DNA from: G963674665 sp963674665
GTDB lineage: Bacteria > Desulfobacterota > Desulfovibrionia > Desulfovibrionales > Desulfovibrionaceae
DNA: 64,000 bases
Direction of reading: 5' to 3'
NCBI GenBank assembly: GCA_963674665.2
Contig: CAXXPL010000009.1
Span: 1,426,001-1,490,000 of the forward strand
How positions within the stretch are numbered: the first letter of the stretch is position 1; each line of letters starts with the position of its first letter. The notes beneath the pieces are model-generated. The model did no database searches. It was given only the letters and a program-made list of their open reading frames with translations, and was not told where the DNA came from. A program made the position numbers and the translations under genes. Shown piece by piece: positions 46,657 through 55,300 of this stretch.

Positions 46657-47427
46657 ATGAACCGCGCCCCCTTGATGGTGGCGGCCATATCCGTGATCCT
46701 GGTGTGCGTGCTCGCCGCCGGCGTGTTCTTCTACCTCGGGGTGTTGCATGAGAAGGCGCGGCGCGTGGATACCCCCCATCACACATCCGACCGTGAGCTT
46801 TCGGCAAAGGTATCCCCGCGGCCGATTCCCGCACCGCCGGAAGCTCTTGTCATGAAACCTGGGGCGGAGCTTCCTCCACCGCCAACTGTCATGACCCCGG
46901 GCAACTTCACCACGGACCTCGCCACGCTGGTGCTGTCCAGATACCGCCCCTCGTCCGGAAGCGGGCCGGGCCGCCTGGACCTGCGCCTCATGGACCTGGT
47001 CGGGCGTTATGCGCCGGCGGACCTGCGCCCCGGAGGGGGGTATGTCTACGCCATCTCCCCGGCGGCGGTGCGTTTTGCCAGTGTGCTGTTCGCCAACGTG
47101 CTGCTGGAAAAATTGCGCGCCGAGGCCCTGGCCGCGCAGGCTCCCGATGTGGGGCTCACACCGGAGCAGTCCGCGGATCTGCTCCGCGCCACCGCCGACT
47201 GGCTGCGGGCCGCGGCCCAATGCCCGCAGACCGCGCGCAATGGCGCGCCCTTCCCGGACGTGCTCGACAAGCGGGATTGCCGGGAGGCCATGGACTGGGT
47301 GCACGGGGTGCTGGACAAGGGCAACATCGCCGAGGTGGAGGCCACGGCCTCGGACATCCTCGAGAATTTTGCCGCGCGTGTGGAACAATGCGCCCCGGAC
47401 ATGCTCACGCGGAAAAGCGGGGAGTAG
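46657..47427 (+). CDS. Membrane-anchored protein of unknown function
   Basis: A 256-residue protein with an N-terminal membrane anchor (VAAISVILVCVLAAGVFFYLG, residues about 8-28), a Pro-rich linker (to about 80) and a helical domain with two Cys pairs (Cys around AAQCPQ, DKRDC and EQCAPD). The tail is likely periplasmic. It follows the PhoR-like kinase by 55 bp, suggesting a shared transcript; a sensory or accessory role is only a guess. Confidence 0.78.
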   Translation: MNRAPLMVAAISVILVCVLAAGVFFYLGVLHEKARRVDTPHHTSDRELSAKVSPRPIPAPPEALVMKPGAELPPPPTVMTPGNFTTDLATLVLSRYRPSSGSGPGRLDLRLMDLVGRYAPADLRPGGGYVYAISPAAVRFASVLFANVLLEKLRAEALAAQAPDVGLTPEQSADLLRATADWLRAAAQCPQTARNGAPFPDVLDKRDCREAMDWVHGVLDKGNIAEVEATASDILENFAARVEQCAPDMLTRKSGE

Positions 47428-47492
47428 CCGAAGATTTTCCGGGGGAGAAACTTTTTTAAAATATGGTTATTACCTTAACTCCGCAAGAGTTG

Positions 47493-47531
47493 CCTGGGGG
47501 AAACCTTTCTGAGGAAAGGTTCTCCCCCAGG
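47493..47531. repeat. Dispersed hairpin family copy B
   Basis: CCTGGGGGAAACCTTTC and GAAAGGTTCTCCCCCAGG form a 17-bp stem with one bulge, followed by ACCCCCCTTCCAAAGAC. Structure and tail match the copies at 6798 and 57658. Confidence 0.75.
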
Positions 47532-47577
47532 ACCCCCCTTCCAAAGACTTATAAATGAAAAATATTATATATTAAAA

Positions 47578-47614
47578 AGTTCTGGAAAGGGGAGCGCAAG
47601 GGGGAGAACCCTTA
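47578..47614. repeat. Dispersed hairpin family copy B', inverted half
   Basis: AGTTCTGGAAAGGGGAGCGC followed by AAGGGGGAGAACCC is the reverse complement of the tail and right arm of the family (compare GCGCTCCCCTTCC at copy D). It faces copy B across an AT-rich core. Confidence 0.55.
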
Positions 47615-47698
47615 GAGCAATTTACGCTTGAAATGCTTGCTCAACGGCCGGCCAAGCCAGCCTACAAGCATTTCGCGGCAAGGATTTGCAGGCAAACC

Positions 47699-47740
47699 CT
47701 TGCAGAGCATTTAACCTTTTTCAAAGTTAAAATGCTCTAG
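47699..47740. repeat. Inverted repeat GAGCATTTAAC ... GTTAAAATGCTC
   Basis: A 10-nt loop (CTTTTTCAAA) separates two 11-12-nt complementary arms. A second partial copy of AGAGCAATTTACGCTTGAAATGCT lies at 47612-47637. It is probably part of a dispersed intergenic repeat or a regulatory stem. Confidence 0.55.
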
Positions 47741-47846
47741 CTCCGCTGTCGCCATCCGTAAGGCGCGATACGACTGCACTTAACGGGTGCCGTTGCAAAA
47801 GGGAGCCCCTCTCGCAATGTCTCTTTTGTTAATAGTCGAAATGTTG

Positions 47847-49088
47847 TCATTTGCCGTTCGCAAGCGTCTTTACCCAGGCAACCTGGCGGGGCAGGCAGAC
47901 GGTGGAGAGGTCGTATTTCTGTTGTATGAGGGCTCTTGCACCGCCCCCCAACCGGGCGCGGGTGTCAGGAGCGTCCAGGAGTCGGCAGACCGCCTTGGTG
48001 ATGTCCCGGGTGTCGAAAAAATCCACGAACAGGCCCGAGTGGTCATGACGTATCACCTCTCGCACAGGGGGCACGTCTCCGGCCACCACTGCGCAGCCCG
48101 CGCTCATGGCCTCGAGCAGGCTCCAGGAGATGACGAACGGGTATGTCAGGTAGACGTGCACCGTGGACACCTGCAGCAGCGAGATGAACTCCGGGTAGGG
48201 GAGCTTGCCGGTGAATACGACACGCTCCCAGTCCTTGTCCGGGATGCGGTGACGGACCTCGTTGATGAAGTGGTCCTTCCAGGTGGTTCCTTGTGGGGGG
48301 AGTGCGCCGTAGCTCACCTCGTCCCCCCCCACGATGATGACTCGGGCATTGGGGCGTTGACGCAGGATCTCCGGCAGTGCGCGCATGAAGATATGGTACC
48401 CGCGGTAAGGTTCCAGGTTGCGGTTCACAAAGGTTATTATCTCGTCGCCCTTGGTCAGCGTGAGGCCGTTGTCGAGCTTAAGGCCGGCCTTGGGGTTCGG
48501 GGCGACGGCTTTGGTGTCGATGCCGTCGTGGACCACCGTGATGCGTGAGCGGAAGGGCTCCGGGAATGTGTCGGCCTGCCAGCGGGTGGGTGATAGGCCG
48601 CTGTCCGCGTTTTTGAAGTGCAGCAGGGCGTTCACGGTCTTGATATGCAGGCGGCAGATCTCTCCAGGGTCCTTGGGCGAGAACTCGGGGTCGAAATGTT
48701 GGTCAGCGCCCTCGGGCTGGTAGTGGAATTCGCAGTATAACCCCAGCCTCGCCTTAGGCCAGACCTCCTTGAGGAACAGGCTCTCCCCCCAGCCCGGATG
48801 GGCGATGATGGCGTCCGGTTCATATCCCTTGTCCTTAAGCCGGAGCGCGGCCCTGAAGCAGGCCTCGGCCCGGATTACCTTGGTCTCGAAGTCGATCACC
48901 CAGGGGTGGATGCCCGGAGTGCTCCTCCTGTTCGGGGAATAAGGGGCGATACGAATGTTGCGCCACCGCGTGCCGGAAAAAGGGCGCATGGTCAGGGCCG
49001 TCACCGAGATACCGGGTTGGGCCGCCAGGGCCGGGGCCAAGTGCTTGAACTGCCCCGGAAAGTTCTGATGGATGAAGAGCAGATTCAC
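47847..49088 (-). CDS. Family 4-type glycosyltransferase
   Basis: A 413-residue GT-B enzyme. N-terminal half has LLFIHQNFPGQFKHLA; C-terminal half has the donor-site region with FVNRNLEPYRGYHIFMRALP, ARVIIVGGDEVSYG, and YVTYP-like SWSLLEAMSAGCAVVAGDVPPVREVI. Likely a polysaccharide or lipopolysaccharide sugar transfer. GTG at 49088 is the best start, with ATGGAG 6 nt upstream; the frame is open further. It is convergent with the gene at 46657, and the gene for the flavin reductase lies upstream on the same strand. Confidence 0.87.
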   Translation of the reverse strand: MNLLFIHQNFPGQFKHLAPALAAQPGISVTALTMRPFSGTRWRNIRIAPYSPNRRSTPGIHPWVIDFETKVIRAEACFRAALRLKDKGYEPDAIIAHPGWGESLFLKEVWPKARLGLYCEFHYQPEGADQHFDPEFSPKDPGEICRLHIKTVNALLHFKNADSGLSPTRWQADTFPEPFRSRITVVHDGIDTKAVAPNPKAGLKLDNGLTLTKGDEIITFVNRNLEPYRGYHIFMRALPEILRQRPNARVIIVGGDEVSYGALPPQGTTWKDHFINEVRHRIPDKDWERVVFTGKLPYPEFISLLQVSTVHVYLTYPFVISWSLLEAMSAGCAVVAGDVPPVREVIRHDHSGLFVDFFDTRDITKAVCRLLDAPDTRARLGGGARALIQQKYDLSTVCLPRQVAWVKTLANGK

Positions 49089-49125
49089 GCGGCTCCATTG
49101 ACATCGCAAGCAGCTAACAGTTTGT

Positions 49126-49156
49126 GGGGAGGGGCTTATTTCAAAAGCCCCTCCCC
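49126..49156 (-). terminator. Hairpin after the flavin reductase gene
   Basis: Arms GGGGAGGGGCTT (49126-49137) and AAGCCCCTCCCC (49145-49156) form a 12-bp perfect stem 29 bp after the stop codon. No T-run. Confidence 0.7.
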
Positions 49157-49184
49157 CGGAGAGTATTGTCAACAATTCCGCCGA

Positions 49185-49919
49185 CTATTTCTTGAACGTG
49201 AACGCTTCCTTTTGCACGCGCTCCTGGGAGATGCCGCAGGACTGCAGCATTTGAAGCACCGCCTCCTGCATGGCCGGGGGGCCGCAGACATAGAATGAGG
49301 CGGTGGGAGCGACATTGTATTCCTCGAGCATGTCCTTTTCCAGGCGCCCCTCGTGATAGAACACGCGCCCTCCTTCGGGCGGGTCCGGAATGTGCTTCTC
49401 CCTGGTCAGCAGGAACACCACTGTGAGATCGAGTTCCTTGCTTATCTCGATGAGCTCCTGCTCGGCAAAGGCATCGGCCAGGGTCTTGTTGGACCAGAAC
49501 AACATGACCTTGTTCCTGGCCTTGTCGGTGCGAAAGGTCCGGAGCACGCTGAGGAACGGCGTTATGCCGACGCCTCCGGCGATCATCACTATGTTTTCCT
49601 GGTTTTCGATGTCCTTGCAGAAAACACCTAGGGGATCTGAGCACTGCACCTCGGTGCCCGCGTTCAGTTTGCGGACCTGGGCGGTGAAGTCGCCGATGCT
49701 CTTGACCGTGAAACGAAGGCGGTTGTCATGGGCGTCGCAGGAGATGGTGAAGGGGTGCGCGTCGCTCCACCCCTCGTCGGTCATGACGCGGATGCTGGCG
49801 AACTGCCCGGGCTTGTGATGCATCGGGCTGCCGTCTTCGGTTTCTATGACCAGCGAGGTGACGTCGTCGTTCTCAGGGATGGTTTCCACTATTCGCCATG
49901 ATTTTTTTTCCTTGGTCAT
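49185..49919 (-). CDS. FAD/NAD(P)H oxidoreductase (ferredoxin-NADP reductase type)
   Basis: A 244-residue FNR-superfamily protein. The FAD-binding region HPFTISCDAHD (about 60), the NAD(P) motif IAGGVGITPFLSVLR (about 115-130) and the C-terminal FYVCGPPAMQEAVLQML are clear. It has no globin, Fe-S or molybdenum partner domain, so it shuttles electrons between NAD(P)H and an unknown acceptor; a nitric-oxide or ferredoxin reductase partner is possible. The ATG has GAGAGCC upstream. Confidence 0.88.
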   Translation of the reverse strand: MTKEKKSWRIVETIPENDDVTSLVIETEDGSPMHHKPGQFASIRVMTDEGWSDAHPFTISCDAHDNRLRFTVKSIGDFTAQVRKLNAGTEVQCSDPLGVFCKDIENQENIVMIAGGVGITPFLSVLRTFRTDKARNKVMLFWSNKTLADAFAEQELIEISKELDLTVVFLLTREKHIPDPPEGGRVFYHEGRLEKDMLEEYNVAPTASFYVCGPPAMQEAVLQMLQSCGISQERVQKEAFTFKK

Positions 49920-50319
49920 GGTGGGCTCTCTTTTTTATGGTTGGTCCGGACGGTCTCGTTGAAGAGCCTCTGCAGGGTCTGACCGGACATTCGGCAGTGT
50001 TTCAAAATGGTTCCCGGTCCAGTGCCGGGGGAAACGTCGTGCAAATGGTTTCCCTTGGCGCAAACTGTTTACGGGACACACCTTCACGTCAGGCGTTAGC
50101 GTTATCACATTCGAGTAGTATAAGGAAGAATCCCTGGATGAAAAGGGCTTCCCATTCCCTTGATATTGTGCAACTTGTGTGTCCGGTTTCAAGGACAGGG
50201 TATCGAGTGGCGCGTGCGCTCCCGGGAATCCCCGGGCTTGAAGGCGTCCGACGCCTCGGAAAGGGCGCTTCCCTGATGAAAATAATCGGCTTCTCAGCTG
50301 AATCGGCGGGTAAGGTTTT
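49920..50319. other. Divergent intergenic region, no gene found
   Basis: A 400-bp gap between the flavin reductase and the transporter genes. Short open frames here (such as the 17-codon one at 50275, stopping inside the transporter start) have no support. No recognised repeat or promoter box; a small GC-rich inverted repeat (TCCCGGGAATCCCCGGG) lies near 50220. Confidence 0.5.
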
Positions 50320-51993
50320 ATGGAAATAGATGTTCTCAGGCTGTTGCAGGAAAATCCGGTGCTGGTGTTCTTCATTGTCCTGGGTGTCGGGTATTTCATT
50401 GGTAACTTTCGTATCGGCTTCTTCCATCTCGGCCCCACGGCCGGGGTGCTCATCGCCGGGCTGGTGTTCGGGCATCTGGGGTTCTCCATCCCCAAGACCA
50501 TCCAGCAGATCGGCTTCATCCTCTTCATCTACTCCGTGGGCTTTCAGGCCGGGCCGCGTTTCGTGAGCCTGTTCTTCAAGGACGGGATGAAGTACGCGTT
50601 CCTTTCACTGGTGGTGGCGGGCACAGCGGTGCTGCTCTGCAGGGGAATCGCGGACATGTTGGGGTTCAACCCCGGCCTCACGGGCGGCCTGCTGGCCGGT
50701 GCCCTGACCAGCACCCCCACCCTGGCTGCGGCGCAGGACGCGGTGGCCAGCGGCCTGATCACCTCGCCGGACTACACCACTCAGGAACTGCTCAACTTTC
50801 TTTCGGTGGGGTACGCCATCACCTACATCTTCGGCATGATGGGGCTGCTGTTGTTCATCCGGGTCCTGCCCAAGATCATGCGCTTCGACCTCAAGGCCGA
50901 GGCGGCCAAGCTGGCCCGGGAGTCCACAGTGCGGGACGATGACGGCGACCGGGAGGAGACAGTGCAGAAACCCAAGATCCGCGCCTTCGAGGTGCGGAAC
51001 GAGGAGGTGCTGGGTCGCCCCTTGATGGATCTGCATTTCTGCAAGAACACGGGCTGCGTGATCCAGGAGGTCATGCGCGAGGGCAAGAGCCTGCTTCCAG
51101 ACGCCAACACTCATCTGCAGAAGGGTGACCGGGTGAGTATCATCGGCCCCCTGGACAAGCTGGAGGAACTCAGCGGGATCATCGGCCCCGGAGTCTGGGA
51201 CAAGGAGCTGCTCAAGACCCATATCGAAAGCGCCCTGGTGGTGGTGAGCAACAACGAGGCCGTGGGCAAGCGCATCAGCGACCTGCACACCGTGGCCCGG
51301 TTCGGCTGCTATGTCACCAGGATAGTGCGCGCGCACATCGAGCTACCCGTGAACTCGGATATTGTGCTGGAAAAGGGCGACACCGTGATGGTGGCGGGCA
51401 GCCCGGCCAGGCTGAAATCCCTGATCAAGACCCTGGGGCACGAGGAGCGCGGGGTGGTGGAAACCGACCTCCTGACCTTTGCCTTGGGCATCGTGCTGGG
51501 ACTTTTTCTGGGGCAACTGTCCATCAAGTTCGGCACCTTTTCCATGGCCCTGGGAACCGCCGGGGGACTTCTGTTCTCCGGCATCGCCATCGGTTTCCTG
51601 CGCTCAATTCACCCCACCTTCGGAAGGGTACCTCCGGCAGCGCGCTGGGTGGTCATGGAGCTGGGGCTGATGTTCTTCATGGCCGGCATCGGCCTGCAGG
51701 CAGGGTCGGGCATCGTCGCCACCCTCAAATCCGTGGGGCTGCCGCTTTTTCTCAGCGGCGTGGTGGTCACCATGGTTCCGGTCATTGTGGGGCTGCTGTT
51801 CGGCCTCTTCGTGCTCAAGCTGAACCCGGTGTTGCTGCTCGGAGGCATCACCGGCGCCATGACCAGCACGCCCTCCCTGAGCGCGGTGTGCCAGGACGCG
51901 GGCAACACCATGCCCGCGCTCGGCTATGCCGGGGCCTACACCTTTGCCAACGTATATCTGGCCCTGTGCGGCGCGTTCCTGGTGATGTTATAG
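50320..51993 (+). CDS. AspT-like/YidE-type antiporter with TrkA-C domains
   Basis: A 557-residue transporter of the aspartate:alanine exchanger family. Two membrane halves, about 1-190 and 375-557, each with the family motif TGGLLAGALTSTPTLAAAQ and TGAMTSTPSLSAVCQ, flank two cytoplasmic TrkA-C (RCK_C) domains at about 205-290 and 295-375. The first half starts QENPVLVFFIVLGVG. Substrate unknown: amino acids or dicarboxylates are plausible. GGTAAGG lies shortly before the ATG. It is divergent from the flavin reductase gene. Confidence 0.9.
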   Translation: MEIDVLRLLQENPVLVFFIVLGVGYFIGNFRIGFFHLGPTAGVLIAGLVFGHLGFSIPKTIQQIGFILFIYSVGFQAGPRFVSLFFKDGMKYAFLSLVVAGTAVLLCRGIADMLGFNPGLTGGLLAGALTSTPTLAAAQDAVASGLITSPDYTTQELLNFLSVGYAITYIFGMMGLLLFIRVLPKIMRFDLKAEAAKLARESTVRDDDGDREETVQKPKIRAFEVRNEEVLGRPLMDLHFCKNTGCVIQEVMREGKSLLPDANTHLQKGDRVSIIGPLDKLEELSGIIGPGVWDKELLKTHIESALVVVSNNEAVGKRISDLHTVARFGCYVTRIVRAHIELPVNSDIVLEKGDTVMVAGSPARLKSLIKTLGHEERGVVETDLLTFALGIVLGLFLGQLSIKFGTFSMALGTAGGLLFSGIAIGFLRSIHPTFGRVPPAARWVVMELGLMFFMAGIGLQAGSGIVATLKSVGLPLFLSGVVVTMVPVIVGLLFGLFVLKLNPVLLLGGITGAMTSTPSLSAVCQDAGNTMPALGYAGAYTFANVYLALCGAFLVML

Positions 51994-52012
51994 GTATATT
52001 TCGGAGAGGGAT

Positions 52013-52050
52013 TTCCGGGGGAGCCCCGTTGCTAGGCTCCCCCCGGGAAA
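52013..52050. terminator. Hairpin between the transporter and rhodanese genes
   Basis: TTTCCGGGGGAGCC and GGCTCCCCCCGGGAAA form a long stem with one mismatch and a 9-nt loop, between convergent stop codons. Confidence 0.75.
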
Positions 52051-52075
52051 CGGCAGGAAAGGGTGGGGAACGGTG

Positions 52076-52594
52076 CTACTCGGATTCCACCTTGTAGCCC
52101 GCGCCCTTCCAGGCGAAGATGCCGCCGGGATAGCGATAGACGTTGTTATAGCCGAGTTTCTTGGCCCAGGCCGCCCCATTGTGGCTGCGGGTGCACTTCA
52201 CGAAGCCGCAGTAGACAACGATTGTCTTGTCCTTGTCCGGGCCCAGCAGGGCGACATAGTCATCCTGACTCTTGCCGCCGGTCTCCTCGGCGTTCCAGGT
52301 ATCCATGTCAGGAATGGGGAAAAGGAACTGCTTGGCGCCGGGGACATGGTTCTTTTTGTAGCTGTCTTCATAGGGCATGGTGTCGATGATCAGCATGTCC
52401 TTGCCTTCACCGATCCACTTGTTGAGCTCTTCGGTGGTGACGACGTCGTATCCGCCACGCTGGACCTCGCGCACCAGCTTCACGGCGGCTGTTTCCTTTT
52501 CGACTTCCTGTTTGAACTTGTCCGCACCGCCACCCATGTCACAGGCCGTGAAAAACACCCCCATTACCAGCATCAACAGAAGAAACTTACGCAT
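52076..52594 (-). CDS. Rhodanese-like domain lipoprotein
   Basis: A 172-residue lipoprotein: signal ends in FFTAC (Cys18) followed by a Gly-rich linker. From about 40 on it is a rhodanese domain, with the active-site Cys in IVVYCGFVKCTRSHNGAAWAKKLG and LIIDTMPYEDSYKKNHVPGA. The Cys after VVY matches rhodanese; a second Cys (VKC) sits 4 residues on. It handles sulfur or thiols in the periplasm or outer leaflet. GGAGG precedes the ATG at 52594. It overlaps the MauE gene by 8 bp, so the two are co-translated. Confidence 0.86.
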   Translation of the reverse strand: MRKFLLLMLVMGVFFTACDMGGGADKFKQEVEKETAAVKLVREVQRGGYDVVTTEELNKWIGEGKDMLIIDTMPYEDSYKKNHVPGAKQFLFPIPDMDTWNAEETGGKSQDDYVALLGPDKDKTIVVYCGFVKCTRSHNGAAWAKKLGYNNVYRYPGGIFAWKGAGYKVESE

Positions 52595-53150
52595 CAATGA
52601 CCTCCGTGGATTCGTTTTTGGCATCCGACCTGGACCAGAACCTGAAAAGGCCGCGCAGTCCGGGTTTGTGCACAAAGCGCCACCAGTAACAATAGCCGCA
52701 CACAACCAGCAACAGGAGGTCGCGATACAGCGCCTCCCACAGGTTGTGATAGGCTTCGCCCTCGGGATCGCCGGGGCCGTAACAGCCGCAGTCTATATCG
52801 AGGCCCAGGCGTATGCCGTGAGCCAGGACGCCGATGAACATGAGCGTGAATCCGGTAATAATGGCCAGGGAGCCTCTGACATCCAGCAGGAGCGCCATGG
52901 CGGCGAGGATCTCCAGCACTGGGAGAACCACGGCCACGGGAAACAGCAGGGGCTCGGGCAACAACCCGTATCCGCCGATGACCGTTGCGAAATCCTTTGG
53001 CGCGGGCAGCTTGCTGGCTCCCGCGTAAAGGAATACGGCCGTCAGCAGAATCCGGGCGTAAAGATATGCCCGCCGGCTGTTCATGAACGACAACGTGCGG
53101 GGAAACTGTGATCGTATCTTGGACAGGTTGGAATTTTCCATTTCAGACAT
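52587..53150 (-). CDS. MauE/DoxX-family membrane protein
   Basis: About 187 residues, four or five membrane helices. Family blocks LLTAVFLYAGASKLPAPKDF, PLLFPVAVVLPVLEILAAMAL and a Cys-rich loop DIDCGCYGPGD with Asp/Glu are as in MauE and DoxX proteins, which support disulfide or cysteine redox chemistry of exported partners. The rhodanese lipoprotein gene follows with overlap. ATG 53150 or 53168 could be the start; neither has a clear ribosome-binding site. Position in a periplasmic thiol/sulfur pathway is inferred. Confidence 0.78.
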   Translation of the reverse strand: MSEMENSNLSKIRSQFPRTLSFMNSRRAYLYARILLTAVFLYAGASKLPAPKDFATVIGGYGLLPEPLLFPVAVVLPVLEILAAMALLLDVRGSLAIITGFTLMFIGVLAHGIRLGLDIDCGCYGPGDPEGEAYHNLWEALYRDLLLLVVCGYCYWWRFVHKPGLRGLFRFWSRSDAKNESTEVIDA

Positions 53151-53168
53151 TATTAGCATGAATACCAA

Positions 53169-53454
53169 AGAGGTATAAAATCGAATATTATGATCGAATG
53201 TGAAAGGTATGATATGTATAATTTATAATTAGAAGCTGTTTGCAAAAGTTTTGCATGGACCTGTCCATGGTGTGTTCCTCTTTTATTTCTCTTGGTATAA
53301 GAACTGCCACACTGAAGATCGCTGATCGACTTCAGATCTGGAACCAATTGCCAAATAATCCGTGGCAACGCGAAGTTTGTCATGCCGGGGATGTCAACGT
53401 TTTTCGCGAGGCTTGCGTCTGGGATGTTGAGGCGCAATGCCCTGAGGCAGGAAC
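53169..53454. promoter_or_regulatory. Divergent promoter region of the MauE and ECF sigma genes
   Basis: An AT-rich 286-bp gap. GGAACC at 53340-53345 followed 16 bases later by a weak -10-like GTGGCA might be an ECF-type promoter for the sigma gene, but the match is poor. No repeat or gene is supported. Confidence 0.3.
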
Positions 53455-54075
53455 ATGGAGCAAACGCCCGACTCCCTGAAAGCACGCGTGACCGCCCTGG
53501 CCGGAGAGGCGACCGCAGGCGACGACAGGGCCTTTGAAGAACTGGTGGGGATGTATCAGGAGAGGGTGTTCCGCCTTATATATCACCGCACCCGTTCCAG
53601 GACGGATGCCGAGGACCTGACCCAGGACGTGTTGCTGAAGGCCTACCGCAAAATAGGTTCGTTGCGTGAGGTCGAACATTTTCAAAGCTGGCTCTTTCGC
53701 ATCGCCGTGAACTCGGTGCAGGACCTGTACCGCAAGCGGAAAGTCAAGGCCGCGCTGTTTCTCGAGCGTGGAGAGTCAAGAAACGTGAATGAAGCTCCCG
53801 AGCCCGGGGCGCTGGTGCCCGACGAAAAACAGATGGGGGGCGAGGAGCATGTATCGAACATGGAATTCTGGAATCACATAGGCAACCTGTCCGACCGCCT
53901 GGGTGCGCGGGAGCGCGAAGTGTTCCTGCTGCGCTATCTGGACGGGCTGGAGTTGAAGGAAATCGCGGCCATCATCGGCAAGACCGAGGGGACCGTGAAG
54001 ACAAGCTTGCACCGCGCGGTGAAAAAGTTCAGAAAGGACGAAAAATTGCGCTCTTTCCTGGGTGAGGTGTCGTGA
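53455..54075 (+). CDS. ECF-family RNA polymerase sigma factor
   Basis: A 206-residue sigma-70 family protein with region 2 (FEELVGMYQERVFRLIYHRT, DAEDLTQDVLLKAYRKI, FQSWLFRIAVNSVQDLYRK) and region 4 (LGAREREVFLLRYLDGLELKE, GKTEGTVKTSLHRAVKKFRK). The next gene, read by overlapping ATGA-type junction, is a zinc-finger anti-sigma factor, so this is an ECF regulator held in check by it. AGGCAGG lies upstream of the ATG. Targets are likely the envelope genes downstream (inference). Confidence 0.93.
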   Translation: MEQTPDSLKARVTALAGEATAGDDRAFEELVGMYQERVFRLIYHRTRSRTDAEDLTQDVLLKAYRKIGSLREVEHFQSWLFRIAVNSVQDLYRKRKVKAALFLERGESRNVNEAPEPGALVPDEKQMGGEEHVSNMEFWNHIGNLSDRLGAREREVFLLRYLDGLELKEIAAIIGKTEGTVKTSLHRAVKKFRKDEKLRSFLGEVS

Positions 54076-54605
54076 TGCGTGACAAGCACCTTACAGAAGC
54101 CGAGTTGGCAACCCTGGCCATCGCAATGGACCGGGACGTTCGACCCGAGGTTGCGGAACATTTGGGCTCCTGCCCCTTTTGCCGGGAGGAACTGCGCGCT
54201 TTGCGAGCGGATCTGGAAAACCTTTCCCGGATCGCACGAGACACGGCACCATCCTCCATGCGCGCCTTCAACCTGCCCGTGAATGTCGGGAGACGTTCAT
54301 CGCTCCATACTCCCTGGCGGGCGTTTCCCTCCCTGACATGGGGAGCATGGGGGGGCGCTCTGGTGGCCGCCACCCTGCTGCTCGTGTTCTGGCTGGCCGG
54401 TCCCTCGCGTGAACCAGCCCCAAGCCGTGAACAGGCGCAGCGCATGTTCATGGAGGACGTGGCCATGCTTCATGAAATGCGCGCATTGGAGCGCGACCCT
54501 CTGCCGGAGATCGTCCACGCCTTCATCGGCGATGCGGGAGAGGAGCTGGACGAGGAGTTCCTCGGTCCGGTTGAACCCTTCTTGGACCTGGAGCTCAGCT
54601 CGTGA
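54075..54605 (+). CDS. Membrane-bound zinc-finger anti-sigma factor
   Basis: About 176 residues. The N-terminal zf-HC2 motif has His29-x3-Cys33-x2-Cys36 in EHLGSCPFC, which binds the sigma factor in the cytoplasm; a single membrane helix (WGGALVAATLLLVFWLAG, about 93-112) leads to a short periplasmic part. The ATG at 54075 (one codon after a GTG) overlaps the sigma gene stop. It would keep the ECF factor inactive until an envelope signal arrives. Confidence 0.88.
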   Translation: MRDKHLTEAELATLAIAMDRDVRPEVAEHLGSCPFCREELRALRADLENLSRIARDTAPSSMRAFNLPVNVGRRSSLHTPWRAFPSLTWGAWGGALVAATLLLVFWLAGPSREPAPSREQAQRMFMEDVAMLHEMRALERDPLPEIVHAFIGDAGEELDEEFLGPVEPFLDLELSS

Positions 54606-54640
54606 TCGCCCCATCCGCGCGAATTTTCTGGAGAGAGACA

Positions 54641-55120
54641 ATGATACCACTGCGCATCGTCCGGTTGACCGTTTTTGTCTGCCTGGTGCTGGGCATGCTT
54701 GCCGGCATGGCCAGCGCCGGGAACAAAACCGAGGAAGAGGTCGCCTATGGGCGCTGGTGGCTGCGCCCCGCCCTGGTCGAGGCCCTGAGCCTGGACAATG
54801 CCATGGTGAACAGGCTGGATACGCTGTACGTAGAGCGCAAGAGCCGGCTCATTGATCTCAAGGCGGCGGTGCAGAAGGAGCGCATGAAGCTTTCCGTGCT
54901 CATGGACCAGGAGCCCCTGGACAAGGCCGGGGTGATGCGCCAGTACGAGGTGCTCAACGAGATACGGGGTGAGATGGGGCGTGAGCGCTTCAAATACTAC
55001 ATCGAGATCCGCGATATCCTGGGACCTGAGCGCTACCGTAAGGCCGTGGCCATGTACAAGGAGCGGGGAAAAAAAATTCGCGAGGCGATGAAGATGATCG
55101 ACGGCGAGCTGGGCAAGTAG
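54641..55120 (+). CDS. Spy/CpxP-like periplasmic protein
   Basis: A 159-residue protein with a signal peptide (FVCLVLGMLAGMASA, cleavage about 25) and a helical body with DLKAAVQKERMKLSVLMDQ and YYIEIRDILGPERYRKAV, the LTxxQ/heavy-metal-sensor (Spy/CpxP) style. Such proteins bind misfolded proteins or metal in the periplasm and are regulated by envelope stress sigma factors. GGAGAG precedes the ATG at 54641; the longer frame from 54602 is less likely. Third gene after the ECF pair. Confidence 0.8.
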   Translation: MIPLRIVRLTVFVCLVLGMLAGMASAGNKTEEEVAYGRWWLRPALVEALSLDNAMVNRLDTLYVERKSRLIDLKAAVQKERMKLSVLMDQEPLDKAGVMRQYEVLNEIRGEMGRERFKYYIEIRDILGPERYRKAVAMYKERGKKIREAMKMIDGELGK

Positions 55121-55300
55121 AAGGCGCCGCCCCCGCACCCCTTGCCCCGTGATGTTTCCTGTCTTCGGCTTTCATATCCTCTTTTCCGGCAAACGACTCC
55201 TCATGCTCCCCGAGACCCCCACGCATCGGGCGACCAGACCTTCCAATCAGGCTGGTCTTGCGTCTCCCGCCCGGATGGCGTACCTAGCGGCAGGCGGATT

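Larger units (their letters stand above)
47428..47846. other. Repeat-rich intergenic region of 419 bp
   Basis: No gene is supported. It holds hairpin family copy B (47493-47531), an inverted second copy B' (47578-47614), an AT-rich core between them, and a composite repeat near 47612-47740 with GAGCATTTAAC and its complement GTTAAAATGCTC. The first hairpin can serve as terminator for the gene at 46657. Confidence 0.65.

Noticed and set aside
49898..50329. A 143-codon plus-strand frame ending inside the AspT-like gene start, and a possible 17-codon leader peptide
   Set aside because: No ribosome-binding site or coding character, and it conflicts with the transporter start.
53340..53365. An ECF-type promoter (GGAACC plus -10) in front of the sigma gene
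   Set aside because: Only the -35-like hexamer resembles ECF consensus; the -10 match is poor, so it is noted but not claimed.
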